64,000 nt of DNA from Spirometra erinaceieuropaei (GCA_902702965.1 CACRXP010000038.1:1477459-1541458); one strand, 5' to 3'. Shown: positions 44,330-57,079, counted from the stretch's first letter. The notes: a model not told the origin generated them from the sequence alone. A program made the numbers and translations.

Positions 44330-45879
44330 GTAAGTGAGGTGTGCTCATTTTTTCCATGGCTGAGCTTTTTGTGCGTTTTAGTTGAGGAGATAAGCTGCCT
44401 ATTCCTCGGGTAGATGTAAAAGCAATGGTATCACATAGAATACTCACGGGCATCCAAAAGCTTGCGTTGTGTTAAAAGCAGCAAGCCCACCAGACGCGAT
44501 CGGCTTCTATGCTGGTCAGATCTCAACGCCACTACTGAACTTTGGCCCCCGATGCTCTTATTGGTTAGTAATCATAACCTTCATAGGCCTTATTCACCGT
44601 AATCTACCTTAACTCTTTGTTCAACGGTTTCTCACAGGCGTCTGCCTTCAACAGTCATAGACCAGAACACACTGGAAGGAGTATCGTAGAGCCTCTCTGC
44701 GGCCAGGGGTCCCCAGTGAGGACGTTCTATTTATTAATCTGTTGGGAGTTCTGTTGCCATCAAGTTTCCTGTACAATACACTCCTTATGTTGGAGTATTA
44801 CTTTCCGATGGCGAGTCTCTTGTCGTGCCATCGTCGATGATAGTAGCAGACTACTCATCGCATCACAAGTTTACTGACGTGACCAACTAACTGATGGCGT
44901 TTTTCGCTACTCATTCTTCGGACTAACAGTCTTTTATATGAGGGCGAAAAAATATGGATAGATGCCTAGCATTTTGGAAACGGATAAAAACCCTTCCCAG
45001 TTGTCTGGATCGAAGGAATTCAACAACTGGCGTCGTTGTTGTTGGTCCTGGAGTCTCGTATCTGTTCCAATAGCAGTTCTGCTCTAATTATCTGATTTCA
45101 TCTGTTCCTCGCCGGCCTATTTTAGCTGTGGATTGTGAGCTGCGGCAGATTTGGCTCTCATGCTAATTTATCGTATGCCACTAGTAGCACAGATAGTCTA
45201 TGTGAAGTTAGATTGTCCGTTTAGGAAAGTTCGTGGCCTGTTACGGGATAGTCAGGGTCAGGATCATTGCCTCCACATCTGACCCCATCACTCAAATCCT
45301 ACTCTTCATTTTCGCCCTGTTGTCACGTTTTCATGTCTGTCAGGGTGCTAAAAGGTAGTGTCTAAAGATGTCTCCTGGATACAGCCAACGAATATGTCGA
45401 GACTACACCAATCACCCCAAGTGTCCCCATCCTCTGTAAGTTAGACTCTAGCGCTCTGCCATCCAGATTTGTGCAATTCTTTGGGCATATCAGCCGCTCA
45501 CTACTTTTCCCCACAGTTCGACGATCCTGAACCGATCAGCAAGGTAATTTTTTAGTGCACACACAGACTAATCAATGGCAATTGTAACTTAAAAACGCAG
45601 TTTACTAAAGAGAAAAAGATGAGGGGGGGGGAGTTAACGCACAAAAGGGGTGGGCAAATCTAAGTACTGGGAAATACCAGAGCAAGTTGAAGCTGACCAC
45701 GTGGTATGACTGTTTGCGTAGACGGGGTTTCTTCTGTCGTATGTAGCGCAATGTCCGAGTCGTTCCTGCCCGAACAAGTACTCGGAAGGATGTCTTGGGG
45801 TCAATGGACTGACTGGGAGGTGTTTTGTGGTAAAAGAACGAGGGATTTTGTTTTACTGCTTTAGAAGCTAATTAGGTAG
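44330..45879. other. Intron 1 of the PHF20-like gene, nothing else recognised
   Basis: The intron runs 44330-46601. Apart from a Penelope remnant at 45880-46310 no repeat or gene was identified; there is a G run at 45622-45630. Confidence 0.45.
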
Positions 45880-46310
45880 GTGCTCAACTGACGTGGCTGC
45901 CAACTGCCCCTTTGCGTTCTCCCAATGTGCTTGCATCAACAAGTACACGCGGCTTCATAAGCACAATTAGGGGTGAGGTGCAATGGCAAGGTGTCATTCG
46001 TCCATGGAATCGAAATAGCTTAAGTAAGCTTGTGTAGTATGAGTTCAGGTGCATTGTATGTCCTTTCACTGGTGCATCTCAGCCTTCGCCTGATGCTATT
46101 TAAGATGTCATCCTTATAGGGTAAGGATATAACAACGGGCATTTTCGGAACCGACTGTTTCGTAATTTTTGGCTTTAAGTGGTTGCTTTGCTTTCGGCTG
46201 AAACGTGCTGCATAGCCACGTTTAAGCAAAGTTGCTTTGAGACAGGCAATCTCTGCACACCGTCCCGTCGGGATAATCTGTTCGAAGAGGGCTGTCGCTT
46301 TCACGTTTTT
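45880..46310 (-). mobile_element. Penelope-like reverse transcriptase C-terminal remnant
   Basis: The minus strand reads LKATLLKRGYAARFSRKQSN and KMPVVISLPYKDDILNSIRR then LRCTSERTYNAPELI: the region between the Penelope reverse transcriptase and endonuclease (VxLPYxGD...IxRRL). A decayed endonuclease start follows. It is a different Penelope lineage from the element at 17673-18835. Confidence 0.65.
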
Positions 46311-46601
46311 ATATGGCCGCGTGGTAATTAAGACGATGCGACTATAGTCTACGGTACCGCTCCCTACTGTCGCAGTTTTTCGCCTCCGTAGTCACATGAC
46401 TTGCAGTGCAGCAACCAATCACTCCTGACATGTAGAGTGCAGTGACATGCACTGCCGGAAATAAAACCAGTAATGATCGGGCAAATTCTATTTAGAAGGC
46501 TGAGGGCATGCCCATAGTCTATTAAGTCACCTGCGGCGCGCCGTACTCTCCAACTGTCTGCCTTGATCCAAATACCCTGTTTTTTATTAGGAGATTACCA
46601 G

Positions 46602-47176
46602 CTCCATCGTCGCCTTTTCGCTATGGTTACTTTTAGTAAGGTGACGGCATTTTTCGACCTGGCTTTTCAGTCCCCAGGACAGAATGGGGATGTGCAGGTA
46701 GCTGCCACCACCGCTGCCGTTGCGCCTGACCTCTCGCCGTCGCCAACCGTAAAGAGCAGTCCTTCGACGACCACTGCTGGCGACGACGTGAAACCCACCT
46801 ACACCTCCCGCAAGATCTCTCCCAGCCCAGTCGCTTCTCCTCCTGCGACCGCAACTAAAGAAGGTGCAGATGAGGCCTCGCCTGTCGCCTTCCAGTGCCC
46901 GCACTGCCCTCGTAGACTTCGACGCTACAGTCTCCTCACCGCTCACATCTGCAACTATCATCGCGATGATGTCACCTCCAATGGCGCTGGTGGCGGCGTC
47001 AGCAGCAACAATGGCAGTGCTCCCCCAACATCCCCTGTGTCTGCTAGCGTCACTGCTGTCACGGAGGGTGCCCAACAAGCAGCCCCGACACCTCGTAGCG
47101 CCGGTAAACGGGAGGCTGCGCGTTCATCGCAGGCCCAGTCACGACTGCCGAATACTGCTGCTTCTGTTGGCGCGGC
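46602..47176 (+). CDS. PHF20-like protein, C2H2 zinc-finger exon
   Basis: The finger reads FQCPHCPRRLRRYSLLTAHI then CNYH: a Cys-x2-Cys...His-x4-His unit similar in place and spacing to the single C2H2 finger between the Tudor and PHD domains of PHF20. It is flanked by Ser/Thr/Pro/Ala-rich linkers. The start at 46602 (acceptor gattaccag) is chosen because it gives phase 0 with the first exon. A stronger-looking acceptor at 46590 (ttttttattag) would need an additional unseen exon. The 3' end GGC|GTAAGT is in phase 2 and matches the PHD exon exactly. An ATG-started reading from 46563 includes intron sequence. Confidence 0.8.
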
Positions 47177-48879
47177 GTAAGTTCTTCCTGTCTGGCAGCG
47201 CTGCCCTCCTTCTAATGCCATCGCTCTGTACCAGGCACCGATCCGCTTGACAGTTCGGCCGTTTCAGGCGGTGATGTCTACTGCCTCTCACCCATCAGAC
47301 CCCGATGACAAGACCCTGTGAAGACGATCGTAGGTGGATACGGGCGCCGTGTCTGGCGGCCAAACAGCTCGTCTGCGTATGCTACACACAGCCACATCAC
47401 TTTGTTTATCAGGATACATCAGAAAACCACAGTATTAGCAAGTGCCAGTTGCCAAACATGGCGATCCAACGAGGCCGCAGCGCGTAGGGGCCAAGTTTCT
47501 CAGCTGTGGGGCAAAGCAGCCCTGATTATATCCTTATTCTAGCCTTTGTTTTCTGCTTAACCTGGCGAAAAAGCCGCAGACAGTTCGAAGTCCGGCGGAT
47601 CATGCTGCGCGTACCTCTCCTTCTTATAATAACCCACACAATCAGGTAAACCGCGGTGGAAAAAACGAAGGAGGAGGTGGGTGGAACTGCTTTTTCTGCC
47701 CCATAGTTTTAAGCGGAATCTGCCAAACTAGGCAACTATGTGGTTTGGAGCGCATCGCTCTCCATAGGAAGACTTTCTGATCCGACTTTGTTCTGCACCT
47801 TTGTACTCGTGAATTCTGTAAATTGGAACCCACATCTACCGCCTAAATAAGAAGAACTGGCGGGGAAACACAGTCATGTAGGACCGCGATGTATTCGGCC
47901 TCCACCCTGCCCTTGAACTATGGTTCTCGCGAGTTTTCAATATCCTTTGATTCGGTTCACGAGTTTAGGTGGCATACCGTCTGCCTTCAGATGGCTCTGT
48001 AACCAAGCCAAGGGAACAGATAGTAATGTTTTTTTTATTTACGTAGTTAAAACTGCCTTCATGACCTTATAGGGTAGGCGGCGAAACCAGTGAAATCGGA
48101 AGACCCATAACAGCTTAGACCGGCTTGACTTGATTGACTATCTAGCGTAGTTCGTGGTCCGTGTCTGTGGCCGCTTTTGCCCCACCAGGCCCATGTCGGT
48201 CTAGATGTCGGCAGCGCACATTGCCTTCGTCGCCAGTACATCCCTAATTATACATCCTGGTGAGTACAAAGTTCACCACACGCCAGTGCGATTGAGAGAC
48301 CTGGTCATGGTGTTGTAATGCAGAGGTTGTGTTCTGATCGAATTTTTAGCAGCACAAGGTCGTTTCTATCGCATGCCTCTGCAGGTGTTGTGACTTGTGT
48401 CTGCTGGTTCATTGTAGCTACCATGAACAAGGAATTTTTCCGCCTTCGACTCGGGAACGAAGGGGCGCGCATACGTAAAATCTGTCCTGTACGCTGCCAT
48501 GGCTTGCTGCAAGGGCGTGGGGTTCGTAAGTGCTGATGATTGGGACAAATTTATATCACGAAAGGGAAGCCGCCTTGATTTCAGACTGTCGTTGATTATG
48601 CTGTGTGTGGGGGGAGCAGGTAAGTTTTATGGTGATGGTTTTTCTGATGGCGAAGACTACTCGAGCGTCACATCTGAACTACCACAATGAAAGAAAGTGC
48701 ACAAAGTACCTATCTCATTCAGCTTTCTTTCTTAGGGCAGCCTGCCTTAACTAGAAGCGACAATGTCTGCTTGGTACTGAGCTAGTTTGCGGAGAACTAC
48801 AGCCGCCTCCATCTAGTCGATTGGTTGTTGCGTCGTCTAGAAGTTTAAGGACTTTCCAGGTTGCTGATTTTACCAAGGC
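47177..48879. other. Intron 2 of the PHF20-like gene, nothing recognised
   Basis: The intron runs 47177-49389. Only the Penelope remnant at 48880-49200 was identified within it. Confidence 0.4.
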
Positions 48880-49200
48880 AGCCCACTGTCGGCGATAATC
48901 ACAGCAAAAATCAAGCGACTGTTAAAGGGCATTAACCAATCAACGACCATAACGGCTGGTCTGGAGCTGACTGTGCGGGATCCTGTTGTCAAATGGATGC
49001 ATCGATTGACCGAGTTCTCATCCAAGGCCCGGGGCTTCATTTATTTCTCGGCTTGTCTTGCTTTCGGCATGGGGGAGATTATCTTAGCGACTGGGACTTT
49101 GAACTCACGACCCGCTTCGAAGGTGTGAGCAACTGCTTGTGATAATTCATCTCTCCGTCGTACGACCAGCTTATGCTCCTGTTCTCACGATCCGAACATA
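48880..49200 (-). mobile_element. Penelope-like endonuclease C-terminal remnant
   Basis: The minus strand reads KLVVRRRDELSQAVAHTFEA then GREFKVPVAKI, followed by MKPRALDENSVNRCIHL. It is similar to 9220-9560 and to family A (2626-3140 and 61040-61560). One internal stop replaces the arginine-glutamate helix. Confidence 0.72.
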
Positions 49201-49389
49201 CGTAATTGCATGTGTAGTTGGAGGAACAATTTAGGCTTGTCCTGTCGCTGCTGCCATTTCTGACAAAACACGAGTTAGGAAGCTCAAGGAAATGAAGGAG
49301 TGGTTCTGTGTTCGACTAGTCTTTATCTTTATCCACATCCGACTCTTCGCTCGTTCTAACTACTCTCTCTCTATCTTCGCCATTACCAG

Positions 49390-49639
49390 CGAGACAGTGG
49401 GGACAAATCCAAATGGTGCCAAGAAGCAGGAGATGCCGACGCAGGAGGGTGATAAGGTGGCCACAACGGAGGAAAAGACCCCTCTTCTCGTCTTCTGTCC
49501 CGCCTGCAAATTCAGCGGGCCATCAAAGGAGGATCGAGAGAACCTTCTACGCTGCCTCATCTGCCGGGTCTGGTGTCATCGCAGGTGTCTCTTCTCACCG
49601 GGTCAACGCCAACAACTGGACAATTGCCGCAATCCGGAG
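49390..49639 (+). CDS. PHF20-like protein, first half of PHD finger
   Basis: The acceptor is gccattaccag. The exon encodes FCPACKFSGPSKEDRENLLR then CLICRVWCHRRC, which are the first six ligands of a PHD finger: Cys-x2-Cys, Cys-x2-Cys, His-x2-Cys. The last pair is supplied by the next exon 4.4 kb away. The exon ends NPE|GTTAGT in phase 0. A run of TGCTG/TTG repeats after the donor gives a Leu-rich reading that is intronic. Confidence 0.88.
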
Positions 49640-49744
49640 GTTAGTCAGCTGCTGCTGTTGCTGTTGTTGTTGTTGACTAGTCGGATCTGTAGAGCATTAT
49701 CAGATGGGTCTCCTTGTTGAGTAGTTCAGAAAAATTCCAACCTA

Positions 49745-50708
49745 TAGTAGGTGGGCTAACTCATAAAATGTCAACAGAAATTCCGAAATGCGTTTCCGTT
49801 TCGAAAAGATTAATTAAGTAGAGTTGCAAAATTAATCACCATACAGCATAATTCTATAATAATTCAGTCACCCCGAGATGCCCGCTTTCAAATGAACTTC
49901 CTTCGGGCTGAATACAAAAACTAGACTCTGTAAAAATGACTACTCAAGTAGCATGCGCTTTGTTATTGAATTTCGATGCCCTTGAAGATTCAATTATATC
50001 TCATGGAAAACATGCATAAAAATATCCATTTCTGCTCATTCAGTACAAAATTGCGTCTTCTTTCAATTTTGCACTCGTAGGAAAGGTATAATCCGGTTTT
50101 TAAAAAGTTTCAAATTGTTAGATTTTTTAATACCGTGAAATGGTCCTTCATAAGACGTCATGTCTTTGCATTTACCAATGTGGCTCAAATCCACTGCTTA
50201 GTTTTATGAACCCCATATGGTCTCCTCTTAATACCGTAGAGAAATGTATGGTTTTCCATACGCGGAAATTATACGGCTTGTAGTTTGGGAACCCCGAATG
50301 CAAGTGTAACGGCAGGTCGGGTTCAAAATTATTCGGTAATTGGAAGTTTTATAAAACCAAATTATACCCTTCCGTCGTGTGTAAAATTGAAAGAAGGCGT
50401 AATTTTCTACTGAATGAGCAAAAGAATGAATGTTTTTATGCGTGTCTTCCATGAAATATAATTGAATCTTTAAGAGCATCAAAAATTAATGAGAAACATT
50501 CATGCTGCTTAAGTAGCCACTTATTACGGAGTATGGTCTTTGGATGCAGCCGGAAAGAAGTTTTTGCGAAAGCCGGCGTCTTGGGGTAACCGAATTATTA
50601 TAGAATTATGCCACACGATGATTGGTTTTACAACCCTAATTAATCTTTTCGAAACGAAAACACATTTCAGAATTTCTGTTGAGATTTCATGAGTTAGCGC
50701 ACTTACTG
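49745..50708. mobile_element. Palindromic ~970 bp MITE, copy 3
   Basis: The left end is tagtaggtgggctaactcat and the right end atgagttagcgcacttactg; TA flanks both (49743-49744 and 50709-50710). It is close in sequence to copies at 43-1015 and 4009-4980 and sits in the intron that splits the PHD finger. Confidence 0.85.
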
Positions 50709-51059
50709 TACCTTTTATCGTGCGATCAAAACAATCTTGGCGTATGCTTTAGTCGGCTTCAGTTTCCCCTACTTTTTGCCTTGAATACGCCTGACAGTTT
50801 ATTTCAATTTCACAGAATTCTCATCTCTTGATAATTCTAGATAGTTTCGAAAAGGCCAGTAAATGCCCAAGCCCACACCAGTCCTTCAGTTCGTTCGGGT
50901 TACATATTCGCATTCGCCCTTGACCGCAAAGTAACGGTTGCCTCTCTTCTGTTTGCTTGACCTTGACCGCGTTCATCCAGTTCCCAAGGTCATGGGTCTT
51001 TGTGCGTCTGCGTGCGCGCGCACGTGTAAATCGATTTCTGGAACCAACTCTGTTCCCCA

Positions 51060-51625
51060 TTTCCCCATCACGTTTGTGAATTTTGTATAGTACTGACCGT
51101 GTTTTTACCAATAAAAGCAAAGAGGCGACTTTCAGAGAGCAGTCGGGAAAGAGGCACGATCGGTTATTTACTCGTCTGATATTTTTGATCCTCTACTCGA
51201 ATCCATCATCAGAGGCAGGCGTAAATAAGGAAAATGTTTATTGGATATGGTGCAGTTATGGACAAAGCAACTATATCGGACGCGGATGGACGGACACACG
51301 GCAGTATCGAGGAACAACGCCAGCTCCCAAGTCGCGGCCCATTTGATCGTACGCGGTCTCGCATTAAAGTTTAGGATGTCCGAAATTTTTCCGAGAGACG
51401 ATAACCGCATGAGCCGCGAGCTGATTGAATCATAATTTTCCGGTCCTCACTTGGTTAGTTGGTACAATGACTTCCCCGCACCATATTCTACACTGAGACT
51501 TTGCCTGAACGAAGAACTTAGCCATGCAGCGTGCGATAATTGGCGTCTCGGCTGCGCGCATCCGAACCTTAAGGCACCACGCCCAAGTCTGCAGCGAATA
51601 CGGGAGTCGCCAATTTCGATAGGTA
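51060..51625 (+). mobile_element. Penelope-like GIY-YIG remnant with decayed hammerhead nearby
   Basis: Pieces read NVYWIWCSYGQSNYIGRGWT, NASSQVAAHL, EIFPRDDNRMSRELIES and LVSWYNDFPAPYSTLRL, the same lineage as 17673-18835. At about 51175-51220 the minus strand has CTGATGA but AAAA instead of GAAA and ATATC instead of CGTC, a decayed hammerhead. Confidence 0.75.
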
Positions 51626-52769
51626 TTCAGTGATATAGCAACTGCATCCTATAAATACTGCTCTTGTGCCTCCGTCACCCCTTATGAGGCTGTCTTTGAT
51701 GGTGGCGTCGAGTATGATTCCGAAACATCTGGCGAATAGAGCCCTTTCTCCGGCGATCATGTCTCTTCCCTCTTTTTACTATTACTACTGCATTACTTCC
51801 TGCCGACAAGGAAGATGGCACATGATTAGGACCAAGATTCCTCTGGCGTTTTACGAACCTGTCAACTTCACCCCCTCGGAAGCACTGATGACGACGCACC
51901 TCAGCTTCGGGCGCTCGCGAGACCACCGTGGACATCTCACTGACCGTTGCGGAGGAGGTTCTGGTTGTCATGGTGACCCCTGCCCTGACCATCTTGGTCT
52001 GGTGTCGAAGAGGAAGGGGGGAGTGTCCACAGCTCTTCGCGATACAATTATTGCCTGCATTTTCACATGCGGAGCTGTTGCCTGCGTCCATCTCCTGCCT
52101 ACTTTGTCCGTCCACAGCCCCCTTGATATACTCTATCCATGTCTTCTAGTAAACCGTTAGACTGGTTCGAAGCAGTTTGACGGACGCAGTTTCTCAATGC
52201 AGGCATTTTCCGGCTCTTTGAATGTTAGCATCGGCCACCCATCTACGTAGACTGGTTTGTCCATAGCATTATAGGGTGCTCGGGTGCTTAATGTCGTACA
52301 GCTGGCTGCGGGGTGGGGACGTGCGTCCCCGCAGTATCTTGCCTTGGGCTGGTTACTGGGGTGGTTATCTTACGCCGCACCCTGGAGCGGTGATCCGTGC
52401 CACGTGGATAGTGGATACCGTCGATTACGGGACATCGCGCGTCCAGTCGGCATCTTTGATCGTGCCGGTTGGTGGGGCGCGTTGTGCCTCTTCTGGAACG
52501 GTAGTTTACGTCCCCTGGATCTCAGGTAACGATAACTGGGGGACTCCTGCCTTTCCGTGAGTCCTGGCCAGTGTTAGTGGTTGTCCCCCGATTGGCGCTC
52601 TTTGAACTGATGTTGCTGCTCGTGACGCTGTCTGAAGTGCTGACTGTTGAGACTCAGAGAAACCCAACGGACCATCTGTGCCCTCGCGCCCCTGCAATTG
52701 TCGTCTCTGCTTTCTACCTTAGACAGTTTGTGATTCAGTCATCAGTGGCAGTTGGCCGAACTGTCGTTG
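51626..52769. other. Intron 3 sequence, nothing recognised
   Basis: Overlapping short open frames occur on both strands, without recognisable motifs. Confidence 0.35.
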
Positions 52770-53300
52770 ACAGTCACGCCTCTTGAAGCTTCCTGGCAAT
52801 GTGGCCGTCACCTGTTTGCAGCGGCGAGTTGGAGTCTACCCGTAGCACCGCCAGTTGATGTTCGTGCATCCATGTCAGCAGTCGTCGACCGGTTTCTTCG
52901 ACACAGTTGCATTTTCTGCCACTGCACTTAAGCTGGTGAAAATGGCCGGCTTCCCTTTGGTAATAGTTTTTTTGGGCGTATCTGATGTCGATGTTCAGTC
53001 AGGTGTCTGATGACTTCTATTCAGAGTTGTGTGAGAGACCTGGCCACGTTTTCGGATACTCTTGCCATGTACGTGACTGCTGTTGTAACCCTGTAGAGTT
53101 TTGGTAGGTTTTCTGGGTCGCCGGTTGATTGTCGAGTCGGTGGCACATTAGAGCCTTCTCAAAGGGAAGTCGGTTTTTCCTCACCGGCATATCGTGCATC
53201 TTGCATCTGAGGTGATTTTGTCCAATAGCTGCCTGCAGCTGTCAATCCTACCTTGGTTGATGATAGTGTCATCGATATTGCGCGTCCAAAGCTTAACCTT
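52770..53300 (-). mobile_element. Penelope-like reverse transcriptase/endonuclease remnant
   Basis: The minus strand reads LWTRNIDDTIINQGRIDSCR (position of the RYVDDTF palm box), VTYMARVSENVARSLTQL, and VEETGRRLLTWMHEHQLAVL (YIG half of the endonuclease) in shifting frames. Confidence 0.65.
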
Positions 53301-54002
53301 GCATGTGCTGAACACTCCGTGTTACAGATGTTGGAGCAAAGGTCCGCTTGAATACCTGCGAATCAGTGTGTGTGCCCATGCCCTGTCCATAAACGACCCC
53401 ATCAGGTATAAGGAAGACCGCAAGGCAGCACTTCACGAGTCATATGAGCCCTGGAATTGTAAGTTGGTCATCCATCACGTTACATTTCTCACGCATCAGG
53501 TCACTGGTCGTTACGAATACGCGCATTTTGGGTATAGAGGTGCAATTATGACACCGAATGACGTCCCTCTGTCACTTGGTCCAGGTGTGACGTGCGTGAA
53601 TTTTTCCGAGAACCCTCCGGCTGACCGTGCCTTTGCCAATCCGTATGTGGACATGCCGCATTCGACGATTAGCTGAGTGGGTCCCTGACTTGTGTGTCTC
53701 AGTTAATTTCCATTTTGTCTGGAGTGTCTGTTTCTCGGTTGACAGGACGAGACTTGTCATGGCTGGGCTTTTTCTTTACAGTGGTTTAGCCGAGTATGAG
53801 GTCTATAAAACTAATCATCCGCGGCGGTCGCTAAAGACTAATCTGTAACTGCCTTAACGCGTCGTTGTCCGCGGTGCTGGCTACCGTCTACGTGTCGGTC
53901 ATCTGATTACACCGAGCTCATAAACTGTCCTGGAGATGTTATATTATGCCGGAGGGCCGTCGATGAGAATGAATGTTGTTTTCGTTCCTTGCTTATTTCT
54001 AG
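53301..54002. other. Intron 3 sequence, nothing certain
   Basis: It may continue the Penelope remnant upstream on the minus strand to about 53420. Otherwise it is unrecognised. Confidence 0.35.
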
Positions 54003-54516
54003 TTTGACAACTGGATCTGCGAGAGCTGCGCTACCGTACCCCCACATATGCCTTCTTCCTTCCGCCTGCGGGAACTCTCCCGAGGCTGGCGCTCCGGCTG
54101 TCTGCCACGCGATGGCTCTGCCGTTGAGGGCTCGAATGCCAAGCGGCTGCACAGACAGAACCTCTTCAGCGAGGCACTGAGTTTGGTAAATTGGCTCCAC
54201 CAACTGCAGCCTATGTTGGTGCGCGGACGGCAGGCGGTGCGGCGTCTGCGATCCTCCGTCTCCACCTCCGCGAACCAGACAGCAGCAACCGGAAGCGCCA
54301 ATGAGACGAAGGCAGACGCTGCTGAAAACAACGGCAGCCGAGCTAGGTCGCACCTTCCCATCTCGCAGAATACACACCAAGAGCAACGGCTCAACGGGAG
54401 TTCCCGACACGAGGATCCCAGCGCAGAGGCGGGACTCAATTTCGCCATTGGGATGGACTTAAGTGAGACCGACTTGCCGTTTATCGGTGGCGCTGCTAGT
54501 GATGACGGTATCAGCG
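54003..54516 (+). CDS. PHF20-like protein, end of PHD finger and post-PHD helices
   Basis: The acceptor is ttatttctag. The first residues, FDNWICESC, complete the PHD finger with a Trp-x-Cys-x2-Cys pair 22 residues after the previous Cys. After a basic stretch, LFSEALSLVNWLHQLQPMLV resembles the helical segment that follows the PHD in PHF20 (LLGDVQxVIEVLHGLQ). This is the best single piece of evidence for the family. The exon ends ATCAGCG|GTGAGT in phase 1. Confidence 0.86.
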
Positions 54517-54766
54517 GTGAGTCCTCCCCTTCCTTCATGTATATATGTATGTGTTGAATAGCTGAAGTAGTATGCATTCCGAGATGATATGGTGATGGGA
54601 GAAAATCCGTCCAAAAAAGGGACTTACTCGTAAATTTTCGAGCCACAGGCGGGACTAAGAAAACCTATCCTCTCCTTTGGCACCCATCACAACACGATGC
54701 ATCGCAAGGTCGTCTGCTTATCTCTCTGTCTGCATCCTCAACCGGCAGTGTGACAATCCTACCTCG

Positions 54767-54767
<1 letters not shown>

Positions 54768-54818
<51 letters not shown>

Positions 54819-55062
54819 AAGCAGTAGCAGTAGCAGTAGCAGTAGCAGTAGTAGTAGCAGTAGCAGTAGCAGTAGTAGCAGTAGTAGCAGTAGTAGTAGC
54901 AGTAGTAGTAGTATTTAGTAGTAGTAGTAGCAGTAGCAGTAGTAGTAGTAGCAGTAGCAGTAGTAGCAGTAGCAGCAGCAGTAGTAGCAGTAGTAGAAGT
55001 AGTAGTTAGTAGTAGTAATAGTAGTAGTTAGTAGTAGTAGCAGTAGTAGTAGTAGTAGTAGA
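54768..55062 (+). repeat. (TAG/CAG)n trinucleotide array
   Basis: About 290 bases of AGT/AGC units with interruptions lie in intron 4 of the PHF20-like gene. The poly-Val and poly-Ser readings are artefacts. Confidence 0.95.
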
Positions 55063-55065
55063 CAT

Positions 55066-55250
55066 GGTATCAACAAAGATAAGGGAGACCGGAATGGTCA
55101 TTTCTGGCTTATTACCCGCCATCAGCCAGTCGTACCCAAACCCAAGTGTGGACCGCTTGGGATTCGGATCGGGGATCTTTGGTCATGGAGTTTGACACTA
55201 CCATTGAGCCACGGGCCCGTTGTCCTGTTGGATGTGATCGGGAATTTCAA
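55066..55250 (-). repeat. tRNA-derived SINE, reverse fragment
   Basis: Reverse body gagaccggaatggtcatttctggcttatt and an eroded head ending gagccacgggcccgttgtcctgttgg. The trinucleotide array abuts its 3' side. Confidence 0.7.
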
Positions 55251-55568
55251 GGTTGCTCCAGAATAAACGGGAACCACATCCATGTGTGACGCGTGAGAGA
55301 CAGACACCAGCCACGTCGTCAGCCACCCATACCGAACCCCGAGGTTTGCAACCCCCTCCTCCCCCCCTGCAATAGTCCGATTTAGTGCAGTGATGAATTT
55401 CGCCTCATCCAACGAATGGTGCCGCAGTTAGGGTGCCGAATGCCAGCTTGGTCGCTCCGCACACCCCTCTCTGATGTCTCGGCGAGTGTGAGTTCGAGAA
55501 GTCAACCAAATAACATTCTTCTTTCTGTGATCCGCCCCTTTTTCTACAGATGCCTTTTTTACTTTCAG

Positions 55569-56343
55569 CTCTGCTAATGAATCTGCCGGACATGAATCTG
55601 GATGCTCTGATTCAGGAGGATGGCGAAACTGATGCCGCACTATTAGCAAAAAAATCACTCGACTTCTGCGAAGAGGAACGACCTTCCCCGGCCTCCGCCT
55701 ACCTCACCCTGCCTCGTCGCTCGTCTGTAGAGGACCCCTTGGCTCTCTCTGTGTCCTCAGACATTTCTCGTCTGATTGACAACCTCGGGCCCGATTACCT
55801 GCTAAGTGGACTGCCCTACCCGGGAGACTTGGTCGGCTGCCAGGAGGAGATGGACGATCTCTGGAAACGGCCCCTTCCCTCCTCCTCCTTCCTCTGCTGC
55901 ACCAGTTCAGCCGGCACATCTGCGGCAGGCACCCCTGCGGACACACCCGCCCTCCTTGCTGGCACCGCCGCAGGAAACTGCGTCTCCCCATTTGATACAC
56001 CGACCAAAGCCATCTACGCTGACTCCGCCGCCGCTGCTGCTGCTACCGACGAGATGTCACTGTTTGCTCCCGTTGTTACGACGGTGACTCAAGAGATGCG
56101 GACAATGGACAAGAGTGTGGAGGAGGAGAAGGCGCAGGTGGAGTCTCCGTTTTCGGAGAAACCGCGTGGAGACATGCACGCCGGCGGAGACGCTGAGGCA
56201 CAATTAGATTTGCTGAGTGCCGTGTCAGCGCCCAGAGCGACAACGGGAGTGGTGAATCCTGGCGACCCAGCGTTGCCATTGGATATATCCGTCCCTGCCG
56301 ACCCAAGCTGGCTTGAGGCACAAACCCAGTCTGCAGTGTCGAG
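55569..56343 (+). CDS. PHF20-like protein, acidic/serine-rich linker exon
   Basis: The acceptor is ttactttcag at 55568. A nearer ATG at 55550 is intronic by phase. The exon encodes about 258 residues beginning ALLMNLPDMNLDALIQEDGE, acidic and hydrophobic, then Ser/Thr/Ala/Pro-rich stretches with no domain I recognise. The short LxxLxxLI pattern at the start could be a partner-binding motif, as inference only. The donor TCGAG|GTTCGT is in phase 2 and continues in the next exon as SLLPPKGEPSQ. Confidence 0.75.
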
Positions 56344-56739
56344 GTTCGTACAGGTGCAGTTTGCTTCTATGGGTCATTGAAGATTTTCCGTTTCGTGTGG
56401 GTGCCTGTGTAGTCTAGGTAGAAAAATCCATTTTTTCGGTTCTAGGCACTGCGAGTCACAGCCCCTTCTTCGTAGAAGAAAGCGGTTGACTAAATTCCCC
56501 ATTTTCTGTCTGATCGAACGGTGATGTGTAAGTGCTAAGTCGAAGGTGTTAAGTTTTGGCCGTCAGTCGCGTCAATGTGCACCGGCACGTATTTTTTGAA
56601 TACCGTTAGCTTCTGGTGAAATACTTATTTTCCCTCATTCCTTCTGGGAGTACGCGAGGGGTGTCTCTATTCCGTTGCCCTAACCCGCGGCCTGCAATGG
56701 AAACTCCGTGACCATCTAGACGTGCATTAAGTGACCTAA

Positions 56740-56975
56740 CTCGTGAAGTATAATTGTCGAGATACTAGTGCTTGTTCCGGGATGCCTCGGGCGTTGCAGC
56801 CTTTTAATTTCCTCAGAAATTTGTCGCTAATTTGGAGACAATCAGTGTATCTGATACTTGTAGACTCAGACTGAATTCTGATGTATGAGTATTTGGGTCG
56901 AATTCCATCAGCCACATCGGAAGCACCGCGTAATACCCATAAACCGCCAACAGACAGCACGGGTACTAGCTTTTT
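56740..56975. repeat. Dispersed repeat E, partial copy
   Basis: Shares tttcctcagaaatttgtcg, gtatgagtatttgggtcgaa and acagcacgggtactagct with 40425-40745. Confidence 0.55.
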
Positions 56976-57079
56976 TACTTATCAGTTGAACATCTTAAGC
57001 CAATGCCCTTTTGCCGACATAAAGTGTTCCGCAGTTGCAGTAGGTGTTGAGTCAACTGAACTTCTGAGGTGTGGTTTCG

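Noticed and set aside
49292..49389. ATG-initiated N-terminal extension of the PHD exon
   Set aside because: The pyrimidine-rich stretch before 49390 is the splice acceptor, and phase requires entry at 49390.
54677..55009. Poly-Val/Ala then poly-Ser frame
   Set aside because: Translation of the TAG/CAG array inside an intron.
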